A program made the position numbers and the translations under genes. A stretch of DNA of 64,000 nt, taken from positions 402,001-466,000 of the forward strand of contig JAWRVZ010000320.1 in NCBI GenBank assembly GCA_037043235.1, read 5' to 3'. This stretch comes from Rhodeus uyekii. Lineage: Eukaryota; Chordata; Actinopteri; Cypriniformes; Acheilognathidae. The notes below the pieces were generated by a model, which did no database searches, was not told the DNA's origin, and was given only the letters and a program-made list of their open reading frames with translations. Below, piece after piece: positions 42,716 through 53,434 of this stretch (position 1 is its first letter; every line of letters starts with the position of its first letter).

Positions 42716-44465
42716 CATAATAATAATAATAATGACGACATGACAATGATAACACTGGTCACTCTACCTGAGAGCCAACATATGACCCTTTAGCAGCTGA
42801 TATGCAGTTTAGCCAGTGTCAAATAATAATAGATTGAGGACAAAAAGTGGTCATGTTGGAGATTTTACACTCATTGCACATCCTTGATTCATTGGCATAG
42901 AAATTCATAGAGTCATCAATTTTAGTAAAAAATTGGCGTCAGATAAACAGAGAGAGGGATGCAGAAAAATGAGAGACTTATTACACAGCGAACTAATCAA
43001 AAGAAATGATACATTTATTTTCTTCCCTGAATATTGATAATTATGTGTTCAAAATACTGCCTTGCCCATTTTTTAAACTCTCAACTGCTTGAGGAACTGT
43101 AAATCTTGCAACTGCTTCGATAAGCATGAACGATCACGAGTATCTGGTGATAAATCACAGAGTGATGTAATACAATATTGTGACAAGTGCCATAAACAGT
43201 ATAAGATGACATGATCCGAAATTAAGATCTCATCAACACATTGTGTCCATTGTGAGGAAATCTTGAGATCAGAAAACTCTAACTTGTTTGATAATGTCTT
43301 AATGTGAAACCCTTTGTATTTGAGCAGTATACATCATTTTTAAATGTTTTGTTAAGAGAACCCTCTCCTCAAATTAATGTGATAAAGCTTTAATAAAAAT
43401 TGATCTTACTGCTGACCCAAACATTGATTCATATTTATAAAGTTTAGATCACATTGTTTAAAAGAAAGAAAAGTGGAATCAGTCTTGAACATTTTCACTA
43501 CAAAAACAACAGCTGTAAATTCCTCTGATTGAGGAGATGGATAACCCTAGTTTGGGATAGTGGGGGTGGAAGAACAGGTTTAGTCCAGAGAGAGGGGTGT
43601 TTTTTTTTTTTTAAATGATGTCGTCAATCAAATTTTGACATAAAGTGCCCTGTAATCTCTCTTGCACGATTGGTAAAATACTTTAAATATATTGTTTAAC
43701 TCTCACCCTGCTATTTGAAGTTAATAAAATAAATCAAAATCATATTTGCTGTTGCTTTACAGTTTAAGACATTCATGTTTGTTTTGGATCTTAAATTGTT
43801 ATATTACAAATAAAACTTATTCTGGATGCATTTTATAAGCATTTAACTCGCACATTGTAATTGTACTTTAGTTGTATTTAGTATTGCAGTCACACTGTCG
43901 TTCAATTACAGCTGTATTTCAGTGAAACTCCAGCGCACGGAACAATCATAAAGTCATCGCTTGCAAACACACACATTGTTAAACACTTGATCACAGGAAC
44001 AAGAGAGAAAGGGAATCTCCTGTGCGCTCAGTTCCTCTCGTTATATTCATATATAGCAGACCGTGATCTGAGAGTTTCTCTGTAAACATGAGATCAGATC
44101 CACTGGATTCTTTATTGCCAAGAGAAGCTGCGTCATCAGAGAGAAAGAGGGAAGGATCGTCTCCCGCTGCTCATCCAGATCGACTCGTGAAACACTTTAA
44201 TGGAGAAAAACTCGCCATTCGCAACCGGAAGCTCTCGCTCATGCGGATTACATAATTCATCCCTGATTATGAGCAGGAGTTAAATAAAATGGAATTAAAA
44301 AATTCAACTTACTCTCATTCTGAGTTTGATTCTGAACTGTGTTTCTCAGAGACTGTTTCACTGTCGCTTCATTTAGAAATATTTCAGTTGGCCGGAAAAA
44401 CCCCACATGTGTGTGAGTCTGAGTGAAACGCTCATTAAAGCAACTGTAATGTGTTGATGACTGAA
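42716..44465. other. Non-coding spacer with repeat piece near 43900-44290
   Basis: No gene seen. 44040-44280 ('GATCTGAGAGTTTCTCTGTA', 'TCGACTCGTGAAACACTTTA') is related to 59915-60180 and is part of an unassigned repeat. Confidence 0.4.
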
Positions 44466-44595
44466 GCGTTTGCATAGAGAGTGTGTTTTACATGAGCGAC
44501 ACACACTTCAATGCTCTGCATGTGTTTATAACTCTGAAACATCAAACATGATCAACAACTGTTTTTCACTAGAACTGAACCTACAACCAACAAAA

Positions 44596-45071
44596 ATGAC
44601 TTTCATCAGCATATTGATCTGGACGCTGGCAGTTTCATGTGGAGGTTTGTGTCCGTCAAGATTTCACACTTTATTATCTTCTTATTTTTATGTGTGTGTG
44701 AAGATTTATGCTTGTAAAAGTGTGTGTGATTTCTAATCTTTCTCTCTTGTCAGAATCTGTTGGGCAGGTGACAGTGACTCAAACTCCCTCAGCGCTGCTC
44801 TCTCAAACTGGACAATCAGTCACTGTAACCTGTAAAACCAGCAGTGATCCAGAATGTTGTTATACTCTGAGCTGGTACTTCCAGAAACCTGGAGAAGCTC
44901 CTAAACTCCTGATTTATAACACAAGCAACCGTCAGTCAGGAACTGCATCTAGATTCAGTGGCAGTGGATCTAACAGTGATTTCACTCTGACCATCAGTGG
45001 AGTCCAGACTGAAGATGCTGGACATTATTACTGTCAGAGTTATCACTATATCAACAGTAAACGTGTGTTCA
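44596..45071 (+). CDS. Ig light-chain V segment V6
   Basis: Leader 44596-44644, V exon 44754-45071. FR1 'ESVGQVTVTQTPSALLSQTG', CDR1 'KTSSDPECCYT' with vicinal Cys, FR2 'LSWYFQKPGEAPKLLIY', CDR2 'NTSNRQSG', 'GHYYCQSYHYINSKRVF'. Intact. Octamer-like GTTTGCAT at 44468-44475. It heads the left V-C-J cassette and is paralogous to V10 in the right one. Confidence 0.93.
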
Positions 45072-45099
45072 CACAGTGATAAAGAGTCGTACAAAAACC
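45072..45099 (+). promoter_or_regulatory. V6 12-bp-spacer RSS
   Basis: CACAGTG 45072-45078, spacer 12, ACAAAAACC 45091-45099. Confidence 0.95.
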
Positions 45100-45659
45100 T
45101 CCGTCAGTCAGAGTCACAGTGACTGAACTGATACACTGACAGAAACTGCAGCTGCTCAAAGGAGGATGTGAAATAACATCGTCACACAAGCATCTGAAAT
45201 AAAACTAAATTAATCTTCCACTCTTAATAATTATAGAGGTCAGAAAGAGATTTTGTGCTCTTATAGATCAGAAACACGAGTGAGATCTGAGTGATTTCAG
45301 TTTGTCATTTTATTGATAATAGATCTATATTTTCTTTATTAAAGGAAAAACATAAAAGTTTTTTAATGTTTATGTTCATATGTGTTTCCGTGATTCTTCA
45401 GATATTGCAGTAAGACTTCAGACAGCTGTTATTAGGCTATACTGGAATATTAATGTTATTTTATAGAACTATATATATCCGGTCTGCATTTCTACATGCA
45501 ACAAGCACTGTATTACTTCTAAAAAGTGCAGTAATCTTTCGTAAGGGTTCAATCATTTCTCAGAATTAAAAAAAAAAAAAAATCAGGAAAGTAAAAATGA
45601 TCTGGATGAAAGACTGAATAGTTATTTTCATGTTAGAGCAGTTTCACCAAAGAATCATA

Positions 45660-45672
45660 AAGTGAGACAGAG

Positions 45673-45709
<37 letters not shown>

Positions 45710-45736
45710 CACAGAGAGAGAGAGAGAGAGACAGAG

Positions 45737-45773
<37 letters not shown>

Positions 45774-46050
45774 CACAGAGAGAGAGAGAGAGAGACAGAG
45801 ACACAGAGAGAGAGAGAGAGAGACAGAGACACACAGAGACACAGAGACACAGAGAGACACAGAGACACAGAGAGACACAGAGACACAGAGACACAGAGAC
45901 ACAGAGAGAGACAAAGAGACAGAGACACAGAGACAGAGACACAGACAGAGACACAGACAGAGACACAGACAGAGACACAGACAGAGACACAGACAGAGAC
46001 ACAGACAGAGACACAGACAGAGACACAGACAGAGACACAGACAGAGACAC

Positions 46051-46081
<31 letters not shown>

Positions 46082-46188
46082 CACAGAGACACAGACAGAG
46101 ACACAGACAGAGACACAGACAGAGACACAGACAGAGACACAGACAGAGACACAGACAGAGACACAGACAGAGACACAGACAGAGACAC

Positions 46189-46222
<34 letters not shown>
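45660..46222. repeat. Compound microsatellite (GA)n, GAGACACA and 12-bp ACAGACAGAGAC units
   Basis: Purine-rich on the plus strand throughout; two blocks of the 12-bp unit are separated by (GA)n. All long open frames across it are repeat artefacts. Confidence 0.95.
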
Positions 46223-46224
<2 letters not shown>

Positions 46225-46473
46225 GTAGAGTAAGAGGAGAGAGAGGAAAAGAAAGGCTTTATTCCTGCCTGTCAAAACTAACTCCTAACAAAAGTGACAG
46301 TTTTCAGAAAGAAGTGACACACAATGCGGTTCTGAAGACAAAGGAACCGGAAGGCGCACCTGTTTCACGTCTATTTATATCCTCTGACGTGCGCATCCTG
46401 ATGACGTCATCACCTGAGGATAATTAAGCCAAATTTCTGGTGTTTCTCACATGTTCACAAGCTAATAAACGAT

Positions 46474-48005
46474 TGTAGTGGGACGCCCAGGTAATTAAGG
46501 GTTGGGCTTAATCTGTGATATCCAATCACGTAGCTCTAGTGTAAACATAAAGAGGGCAACCAGGGTATCGCTCATGCATCATTGCTGGTGGACCGTCCCC
46601 TTCCGGTGTCCCTTCCGCTTCGTGGGTAAGTGGTTGGGTTGAAGAAGTTATTAGTAAATGCATCGGTGTTTATAGTCGGTTAATCTTTGTGTCTAGAGCG
46701 TCTCTATTAAAATCTGAGTTTTTGGTTGGCGGCTGCCTAACCCTTAACGCGGGTTCAGTTTGTCCTGTTGTATTGACCGTGCGTACGTTCTCACGCTGTA
46801 TTGGGCGACAATGGTGTGACTGCGCGTGATCTCAATAATATACAGGTATGTGAACCCGCCACTATTCGCACAGTTTTTTTATTATTGTGATAACATGTCT
46901 TTTTTTAAATGCTTTAGGAGGAATTGTTGGGCGCCAGCTCAGTGTTGGTTTTATACCACTTAACACAAAAGAGGAAGAATCTACAGAGCCTGCAGGGCAA
47001 TATATTGACACTGCTGTTTGGTTCACGTGTTTTCTTCACGTTGTTTCCTCCACACTGTTTCTTCTATACCATTCCTTCCGTACTGACTTTCCCGAACATC
47101 AATCCCCTCAGCGAGCAATCGCCGTGCGTTTGCTTTCCCGGAGATTTTGTTCCTTTAGTAATTAATGTGTTTTTTTGGTTTTGTTATTTAGTTTCATTTT
47201 GTGTGGATTTCTTTGGTTTGTCTAATTCGTTGTCTGTCTTGAACTTGCTTATTTTGTTTGCTGATAATTCATTCAGCGTTCGTTTTGTTTAATTTATTGT
47301 TTATTTCTTTTGACCTCGGGTCTTGTCATATTCTGTATTTCGTTTGTTGATAATTCTTCCAGTGTTTGCTTTCGTTTAGTTTATTGTTTGTTTTTTTATT
47401 TGTTATCCCTGGTTGTTTTGCTTCTCTCGGATTCATTCGCTACATTGTAGTTTTTCGTTTTATTTATTATATATATCTTGTTTCATTCCTGTCTGTGCTT
47501 ACTATTTGTTGTCTTATTGTGTGAATATGTACTTTTGATTTCATTTAAGTATTGTGGAACATATCATTTTGTAGTTGAGTTAAACCGTTAATTTTCCCTT
47601 CTTCTGTTATAGGAACTGAGGCTTGTCGTGTGCGGTGGTGGGCCTTTGTCACAGTGTGTGAGTGTGTTTGTGTGTTCCTGTGTGAGATTACCCTTGTGTG
47701 CAGTGAGACCTTGCACTTGGTGGTAAGATTTCTCCTTTTTGTAGAGACTTTGTGCTCTTTAGTTACCGGTTATAGGTAAGCCTCAGTTCCTGTGGGTAAT
47801 CTGATGTAGGGCTGATAGCCAAGTCATTCTAACTTATTTTTAAGAGTTTCTATTTGTCAATAAAATTTGTATTTTTCTATATCCACGTCTCTGGTCCTCT
47901 TTCAAAACCACGGACCTGTGTCCAAGAAATATTCCCTTTGACAAGGGTGGCGTAGTCAGCTGTTATTCCAAGTGGTATCTTTATCAGTTTCGAGGTCCCG
48001 CTACA
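46474..48005 (+). mobile_element. 1.53-kb solo LTR-like insertion
   Basis: Starts TGTAGTGGGAC and ends GTCCCGCTACA, an imperfect terminal inversion with TG...CA ends. Flanks are ACGAT (left) and AAGAT (right), 4 of 5 alike. Contains AATAAA at 47859-47864, placing the R/U5 part at the right. The right cassette at about 60460-60475 has the same flanking sequence with no insert. No gag/pol/env coding is present. Confidence 0.7.
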
Positions 48006-48235
48006 AAGATATTTTCTCATTGAGAGAAACTTTTGAAAGGGATCAGCTCTATTATTAGACTGTGATCTGAATGAGTGTGAACATTGATATTAAATCAAAA
48101 AGACAATAACGATGCCATAATTTGTTTCGTTTTTGTTCCTTAAACTACACTGTAAACTTATTGTGCATCACCAGCAAACATAAAGATGTTTTTCAAATAG
48201 CCGATCATGAATGTATTACTCATAACTCATTTCTC

Positions 48236-48567
48236 ATGAGCAGAAGTGAAAGTGCTTGTGTTCAGAGCGTTGAAGCAATGAAAGAGTGAAACTGTGAGTT
48301 TGTGATTTGCATGTTCAGGTTTAGTGATTGTGATCCTCTCAGAATAGAGCAGCTCCGTCTCCAGTAACATGTTCAAACCCCAAGAGCTTGATTTGACATT
48401 TCCTGCTGAATGCAGCTGTTCTCAACTATTGCAATGGATCAGAAGCAGCTGAAAGTTTGAATGAAGGACACACTGATCAATGATGCAGTCCAACACAAAT
48501 GTAAGGCGTTCAGAAGCTTTATTGAATGAACATTGACAGACGGCTTGAGTATTGAGCTGTAAATCAC
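48236..48567 (-). promoter_or_regulatory. 3' block of C1: polyadenylation signal and octamer
   Basis: AATAAA on the minus strand (48523-48518) lies about 106 bases after the C stop. Further 3' is a perfect ATTTGCAT (48305-48312) in a strongly conserved 330-base block. Four copies exist in the window. The octamer and conservation suggest a 3' enhancer of the light-chain gene; this is inferred. Confidence 0.6.
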
Positions 48568-48628
48568 GTGACTGCTGTGAATCCTGAATCCGGACGCTCA
48601 GATACGGCTGCTCTTCACTGGAGAAACA

Positions 48629-48945
48629 TCAGCACTCGGAGCTCTTGAGGAACGAGGCCTCGTGAGCAGCTCCGTCATGTGTTGCTCTGCAGACGAAGCT
48701 CTCCGTCTCTTCCCAGCGTGCTTTGCTGAGGCTCAGGACGCTGCTGCGGCTGTAGCGTCCGTCCCGCTCGCTCTCTGCGCTGGTCTGAACCCCCTCGCTG
48801 ACCTCTGACCCGTCCAGCATCCAGCTCACCTGCGCCCCCTGTGGAGAGTAAGAGCTGAGCAGGCAGAGCAGTGCGGCTGAGTCTCCAGAGATCAGCAGAG
48901 AAGAGGGCGGCAGCAGAGACACGGAGGGCTTCACGGAGGAACCAG
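48629..48945 (-). CDS. Ig light-chain constant exon C1
   Basis: Single C1-set domain of about 105 residues. Acceptor TGCAG at 48950-48946; J ends 'A' and C begins 'CT', giving Thr-Gly-Ser-Ser. Sequence 'KPSVSLLPPSSLLISGDSAA', Cys in 'LLCLLSSYSPQGAQVSWMLD', second Cys in 'ESFVCRATHDG', C-terminal 'SSEC' with the interchain Cys, then TGA. It pairs with heavy chain in B-cell receptor and antibody. J1 lies 1.26 kb upstream on the same strand. It differs from C2 at one visible residue (M against T in VSWxLDG). Confidence 0.95.
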
Positions 48946-50204
48946 CTGCACAAACACACACAACACAAACACACTTATTCACGTCTGAGAGACAATGTTC
49001 ACTGGAACACACGTGCAAATGCAGAGAAAACCACCATCACTCCATCATTTCACTCTTTACACATTCATATAGAAACACTTTCCTGAGTTTCATTTGAAAA
49101 TATTCTTCATTAGCTAAATTTGTATTTACTATTAAGAAATGCACACTGTATAAAAAACTGTTACATAGTTAAAGCAAAATTCTCTTTCTTCATATGGTGA
49201 AAAACTGCCATAAATCAAACATTTCAGTTACATTTAATTTATTTATATATTCATTCATTCATATAGAAACAATTTATAAGATCTCTTACTGACACTGTGA
49301 TACACTGTAATAAATCAAACGACACGTTTCAGTAAAATAGTTACATTTAAAGTTTTTTAGAGTTAAAAAGAAAAAGTCTGACGATCACAGCTTTATTTTT
49401 TAATATACATTTTACAGTGTATCAATTATATGTAAAAATATTAATCAGTTATAAGAAATCATTTTAATTTGTTATTTTCTGAGTGAAGTAAAATCTTTAA
49501 ACTTCTTAGTCTATTTCAAATTCATAATTTCATTGTTATTAGTTTTGCAAGATTTCTGAAAACAATTTTTTAACTTGAATAAATTAATTTGTTTTTTAAA
49601 AAAATAATACAAACATAGTTTTTTTAGGACTTCTGAACTTCAGTTCTAGAATAAAACCCCAAAGTCAATTAAAATATAACATATTATTCTAATTATTAAT
49701 TAATATATAAATATTTTGCTTAAAACATTTTGTATAAATCTTATAGATTCAAAATATTTCTTAAAAATGTTAAAAGATTTAAAAAAGAGATTTCAAAAAT
49801 ATATAATTTTTTTTATTACTCATTTAGATTTTTTATTTCATAATATGAATAATATATAAAGATTATTTCATTGAATTTGAAAGAATTTTACTACAATAGA
49901 ATTATTGAATTATTAATTATAACATTTATCATCTAAATTTCTTTTTGCCTGATGACACCAACGAAGTATAACTTATTTTATTGCTATATTATATATCTAA
50001 AATAAGAAATAACTAAAAAATATAGAATAAAATTAATATGCAATACATTTTTAGCATACAATAGGTGTGAAATTAGTCATTAAAAGCATTAAGCCCAATT
50101 TTGAACTATTTGAACTTGTAATAAATTAATAAAAATGTTGCCAAATGTTCTATATTAAGCCCCTTTATAGTAAATTTTTATTAGATAATTAAAGAAACAC
50201 TTAC
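48946..50204 (-). other. J1-C1 intron
   Basis: AT-rich, about 1.26 kb, no coding sequence. The paralogous intron at 61901-63064 is 1.16 kb. No clear intronic octamer noted. Confidence 0.8.
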
Positions 50205-50242
50205 TTTTGATCACCAGTTCAGTTCCTCCACCGAAAGTGCAC
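50205..50242 (-). CDS. Ig light-chain J1 segment
   Basis: 38 bases, reading CTFGGGTELVIK then A and donor GTAAGT (50204-50199). It has the FGxG motif for J. The first codon is Cys (TGC) where J2 has Trp (TGG), giving a possible free cysteine at the V-J border unless trimmed. Flanked by a 23-RSS. Confidence 0.95.
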
Positions 50243-50281
50243 CACAGTGTTTCATTCTAGTGAAAGAGTCGTACAAAAACC
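50243..50281 (-). promoter_or_regulatory. J1 23-bp-spacer RSS
   Basis: Plus-strand order: CACAGTG 50243-50249, 23-bp spacer 50250-50272, ACAAAAACC 50273-50281. It obeys the 12/23 rule with the V segments. The nonamer-proximal 10 spacer bases (AAAGAGTCGT), the nonamer, and the next 7 bases are identical to those of the V RSSs. Confidence 0.95.
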
Positions 50282-50776
50282 TCCGTCACACTCAATGAAC
50301 ACAAACTCCAGCAGAGAAAGAGATGAACGACACACACACACACACACGCACACGCACACGCACACACGCACACACAAATTATATTTACCTGCTGTAATGA
50401 TATCTTCAGCAAGATTCAGATTCTCATTCCCTATTGGTGACCTTTGACCTGTTATACGTGATCATGGATGATATAAAATCTGCAGCACAGATATTAAATG
50501 CTCTCAGAATCAAAGTCTGAATGAAACTGATCATTAAAACAGAGTTTAGAGGAAGAAGATCAACAAAAATAACATGAAGGAAATCATGAGCGTCTGTTTC
50601 TGAAAATGATAAATAGAAGTTTATTAGCAAAGATATTAAATGTGAAAGCAGAGTTTCTTGATGTAAATGATGTGGAGTGTGTTTGCATATTGATCAGATG
50701 CTTCAGTGTGTGAGAGTGTTTATAGTGCTGTGAGTTACACACTTCATCACTGACACACACAACAATCTTCATCAAC

Positions 50777-51224
50777 ATGACCTTCATCATCATCTTCATC
50801 TGGACTCTCACAGCGTTTGCTCAAGGTTTGTGGAGCACAAGTTTGATATTAATCCATTTCTTCAAGTGTATTGTTAAAGTTTTGAGTGTATTTTCTTGTG
50901 TTTCAGAGTGTAGAGGACAGATCACCGTCACTCAGAGTCTCTCAGTGATACAAACTCAACCAGGACAAACTGTGAAAATCAACTGTAAAACCAGCAGTGA
51001 TGTGTACAGTAATTATTATTTAGCCTGGTACTTCCAGAAACCTGGAGAAGCTCCTAAACTCTTGATATATGGAATAAGCAGCCGTCAGTCAGGAACTGCA
51101 TCTAGATTCAGTGGCAGTGGATCTAACAGTGATTTCACTCTGACCATCAGTGGAGTCCAGACTGAAGATGCTGGACATTATTACTGTCAGAGTTTCCATG
51201 TCATCAACAGTAACCATGTGTTCA
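50777..51224 (+). CDS. Ig light-chain V segment V7 (mosaic)
   Basis: Leader 50777-50825 (MTFIIIFIWTLTAFAQ), V exon 50907-51224. V exon is of the V1/V3/V4 type ('ECRGQITVTQSLSVIQTQPG', CDR1 'KTSSDVYSNYY', 'GISSRQSG', 'GHYYCQSFHVINSNHVF'), but the promoter (GTTTGCAT 50681-50688) is of the V2/V9 type. Intact. It starts about 500 bases from the J1 RSS in divergent orientation. Confidence 0.93.
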
Positions 51225-51252
51225 CACAGTGATAAAGAGTCGTACAAAAACC
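51225..51252 (+). promoter_or_regulatory. V7 12-bp-spacer RSS
   Basis: CACAGTG 51225-51231, spacer 12, ACAAAAACC 51244-51252. Confidence 0.95.
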
Positions 51253-51339
51253 TCCGTCAGTCAGAGTCACAGTGACTGAACTGATACACTGACAGAAACT
51301 GCAGCTGCTCAAACACACACACACACACACGAGTTCAAA

Positions 51340-52439
51340 ACTGACTGATGACTGAATCCCATGAAAAACAGGAGCAGAAAGGCGAGTGGCGCTGGATTAG
51401 TGTAAATAATATTTCACACTTTGCATTTAGTGCAACAGACATACTTCACCGCTCAGTGCAAATGAACTAAAGAGAAAATCTGATTAATGAATTAGTGAGT
51501 AATCGCACTCAGTTGAATGAGGTAGTTATTAGATAATAAATAACTTCTACATTTTATCATAACTTCAAATAATTAAAATAACCATTACATACAGGTTCAT
51601 AAATAATGTGAATAATTCATAATGTGTAGTTCATTCTAAAGTGAATGTTATTGAAACCCACTAATGACTCAATTATTACAAAATCTATCAGAAGGAATTA
51701 TTATCCAACACATTATAAAAAACTCAAAGATTACAATCACTTCAGTCATTCCTGGAGAGTTTTGTATGATGAAAGAGTGACGACTGAAGGAAGATGTTAG
51801 TCATGATGTGAAGAGGAGGAAACATCTGAAACATCTTCAGCCGTGACTTTCTCCATACGGCACTATTGCTTTTATTAAATATTTCCACACAATATAGATA
51901 TTAAAAGCCAAATATACGTATCAGTGCTACTTTCATGAAGAAAAACACTAAATGCCTTCTGATGGAAAAATAATCTGTAACCATGAACAGGAGCAGAATG
52001 ATTGTAGGTGTGATGTGTGTCGTCTCTGGAGTTCATATAAAAACAGAGACGAACCTCGAGAACCTTTTAGTGTCGACGTCACAATTACGTCACGCTGGTC
52101 ACTGGATAAAAAAAATTGTTTAATTTTTATTTTTTACAATTTGATTCAAATTTTCATGTTTTAGATGAAAATTGAATTATTCATTAGATTTATGTATCGA
52201 TACATTTTCATTCACCTTATTTTTATATAACTGTATATTTCTCAATATGTTTTTATTTATTAAAGCAATTTTAATAAGATTTGATGGCCTTTAATGGAGT
52301 GACACTCTTTCATTCTCTTAATGATGCAAATCTGTTATTAGATTCATCATAAAGCCTGTAGCTTCAGACACATGAATCAATGCTGTGATTATTTGTGTGC
52401 ATCATCTGTTAAAATCCTGACACAGATTTACATGAGATT
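51340..52439. other. Non-coding spacer between V7 and V8
   Basis: AT-rich, no recognised gene or repeat family. Confidence 0.5.
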
Positions 52440-52447
52440 ATTTGCAT
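52440..52447 (+). promoter_or_regulatory. V8 promoter octamer ATTTGCAT
   Basis: Perfect octamer in the kappa-type orientation, 67 bases before the V8 ATG. V8 is the only whole V here with a perfect site. Confidence 0.75.
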
Positions 52448-52513
52448 TGCAGCAAACGCTTCAGGAGGTTTAAAACTCTGAGTTTCAACTGAGAATCTAA
52501 ACCAACAGCAACC

Positions 52514-52997
52514 ATGAGCTTCATCATCATCATCTTCATCTGGACGTTCACAAGCTCCTGTTTCACAGGTGAGGAAATCTGAAGTTCAACATATTCTACT
52601 CTAACTGGTCATTTGTGGTAGAAATATTGTCTTTATATTTAATTTTGAATATTCTTTTTTCTTGATGTAGAATCAAGAGCTGAAGTGACCGTCACTCAGA
52701 CGCCTGCAGTGAAATCTGTTCATCCAGGAGAAACAGTTACTATATCCTGTAAAACTAATCCTCAAGTTTATCAGGGTTGGGGTAATCAGCCTCTCAGCTG
52801 GTATTTCCAGAAACCTGGAGAAGCTCCTAAACTCCTGATTTATCTTGCTAGCAGCCGTCAGTCAGGAACTGCATCTAGATTCAGTGGCAGTGGATCTAAC
52901 AGTGATTTCACTCTGACCATCAGTGGAGTCCAGACTGAAGATGCTGGACATTATTACTGTCAGAGTTATCACTATATCAACAGTAAAAGTGTGTTCA
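52514..52997 (+). CDS. Ig light-chain V segment V8
   Basis: Leader 52514-52568 (MSFIIIIFIWTFTSSCFT, phase 1), V exon 52671-52997. FR1 'ESRAEVTVTQTPAVKSVHPG', 'TISCKTNPQVYQGWGNQP', FR2 'LSWYFQKPGEAPKLLIY', CDR2 'LASSRQSG', FR3 as in others, 'GHYYCQSYHYINSKSVF'. Intact. 5' half is its own subgroup, 3' half is the common type. Confidence 0.93.
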
Positions 52998-53025
52998 CAC
53001 AGTGATAAAGAGTCGTACAAAAACC
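52998..53025 (+). promoter_or_regulatory. V8 12-bp-spacer RSS
   Basis: CACAGTG 52998-53004, spacer 12, ACAAAAACC 53017-53025. Confidence 0.95.
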
Positions 53026-53434
53026 TCCGTCAGTCAGAGTCACAGTGACTGAACTGATACACTGACAGAAACTGCAGCTGCTCAAAGGAGGATGTGAAAT
53101 AACATCGTCACACAAGCATCTGAAATACAACTAAATTAATCTTCCACTCTTAATAAATATAGAGGTCAGAAAGAGATTTTGTGCTTATAGATCGGAAACT
53201 TTGAAATCTGTGTGAATTTAGTTTGCTCTAGTCGCCGCCTTTTATTAATAATAGATCTATATTTTCTTTCCTTTATTAAATAAAATGGAAAAAATTACGT
53301 TTTTCACATGCATGTTTATGTTCACATGTGTTTTAGTGATTTTTCAGCTGTATTACAGTAAAATTTCAGACAGCTTTTATTATAAGCTATATTCCAATAT
53401 GACAGTTTTTTCATGTCTGCATTTCTACACGCAA

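Noticed and set aside
45633..46275. Long overlapping ORFs on both strands (Ser/Val/Leu-rich, Arg/Asp/Thr-rich)
   Set aside because: All arise from the GA/GACACA compound microsatellite, which is open in several frames at once.
46924..47292. 122-codon hydrophobic ORF inside the LTR
   Set aside because: Low-complexity Phe/Leu/Val composition from a T-rich LTR; no known domain.
48675..48974. Arg/Ala-rich ORF overlapping C1 (and 61630-61929 over C2), and plus-strand ORFs 48871-49086, 61826-62035
   Set aside because: Shadow frames of the real C exons; no domain of their own.
51270..51290. Second heptamer CACAGTG after V segments as an alternative RSS
   Set aside because: No ACAAAAACC-like nonamer at 12 or 23 bases; kept only as a conservation finding.
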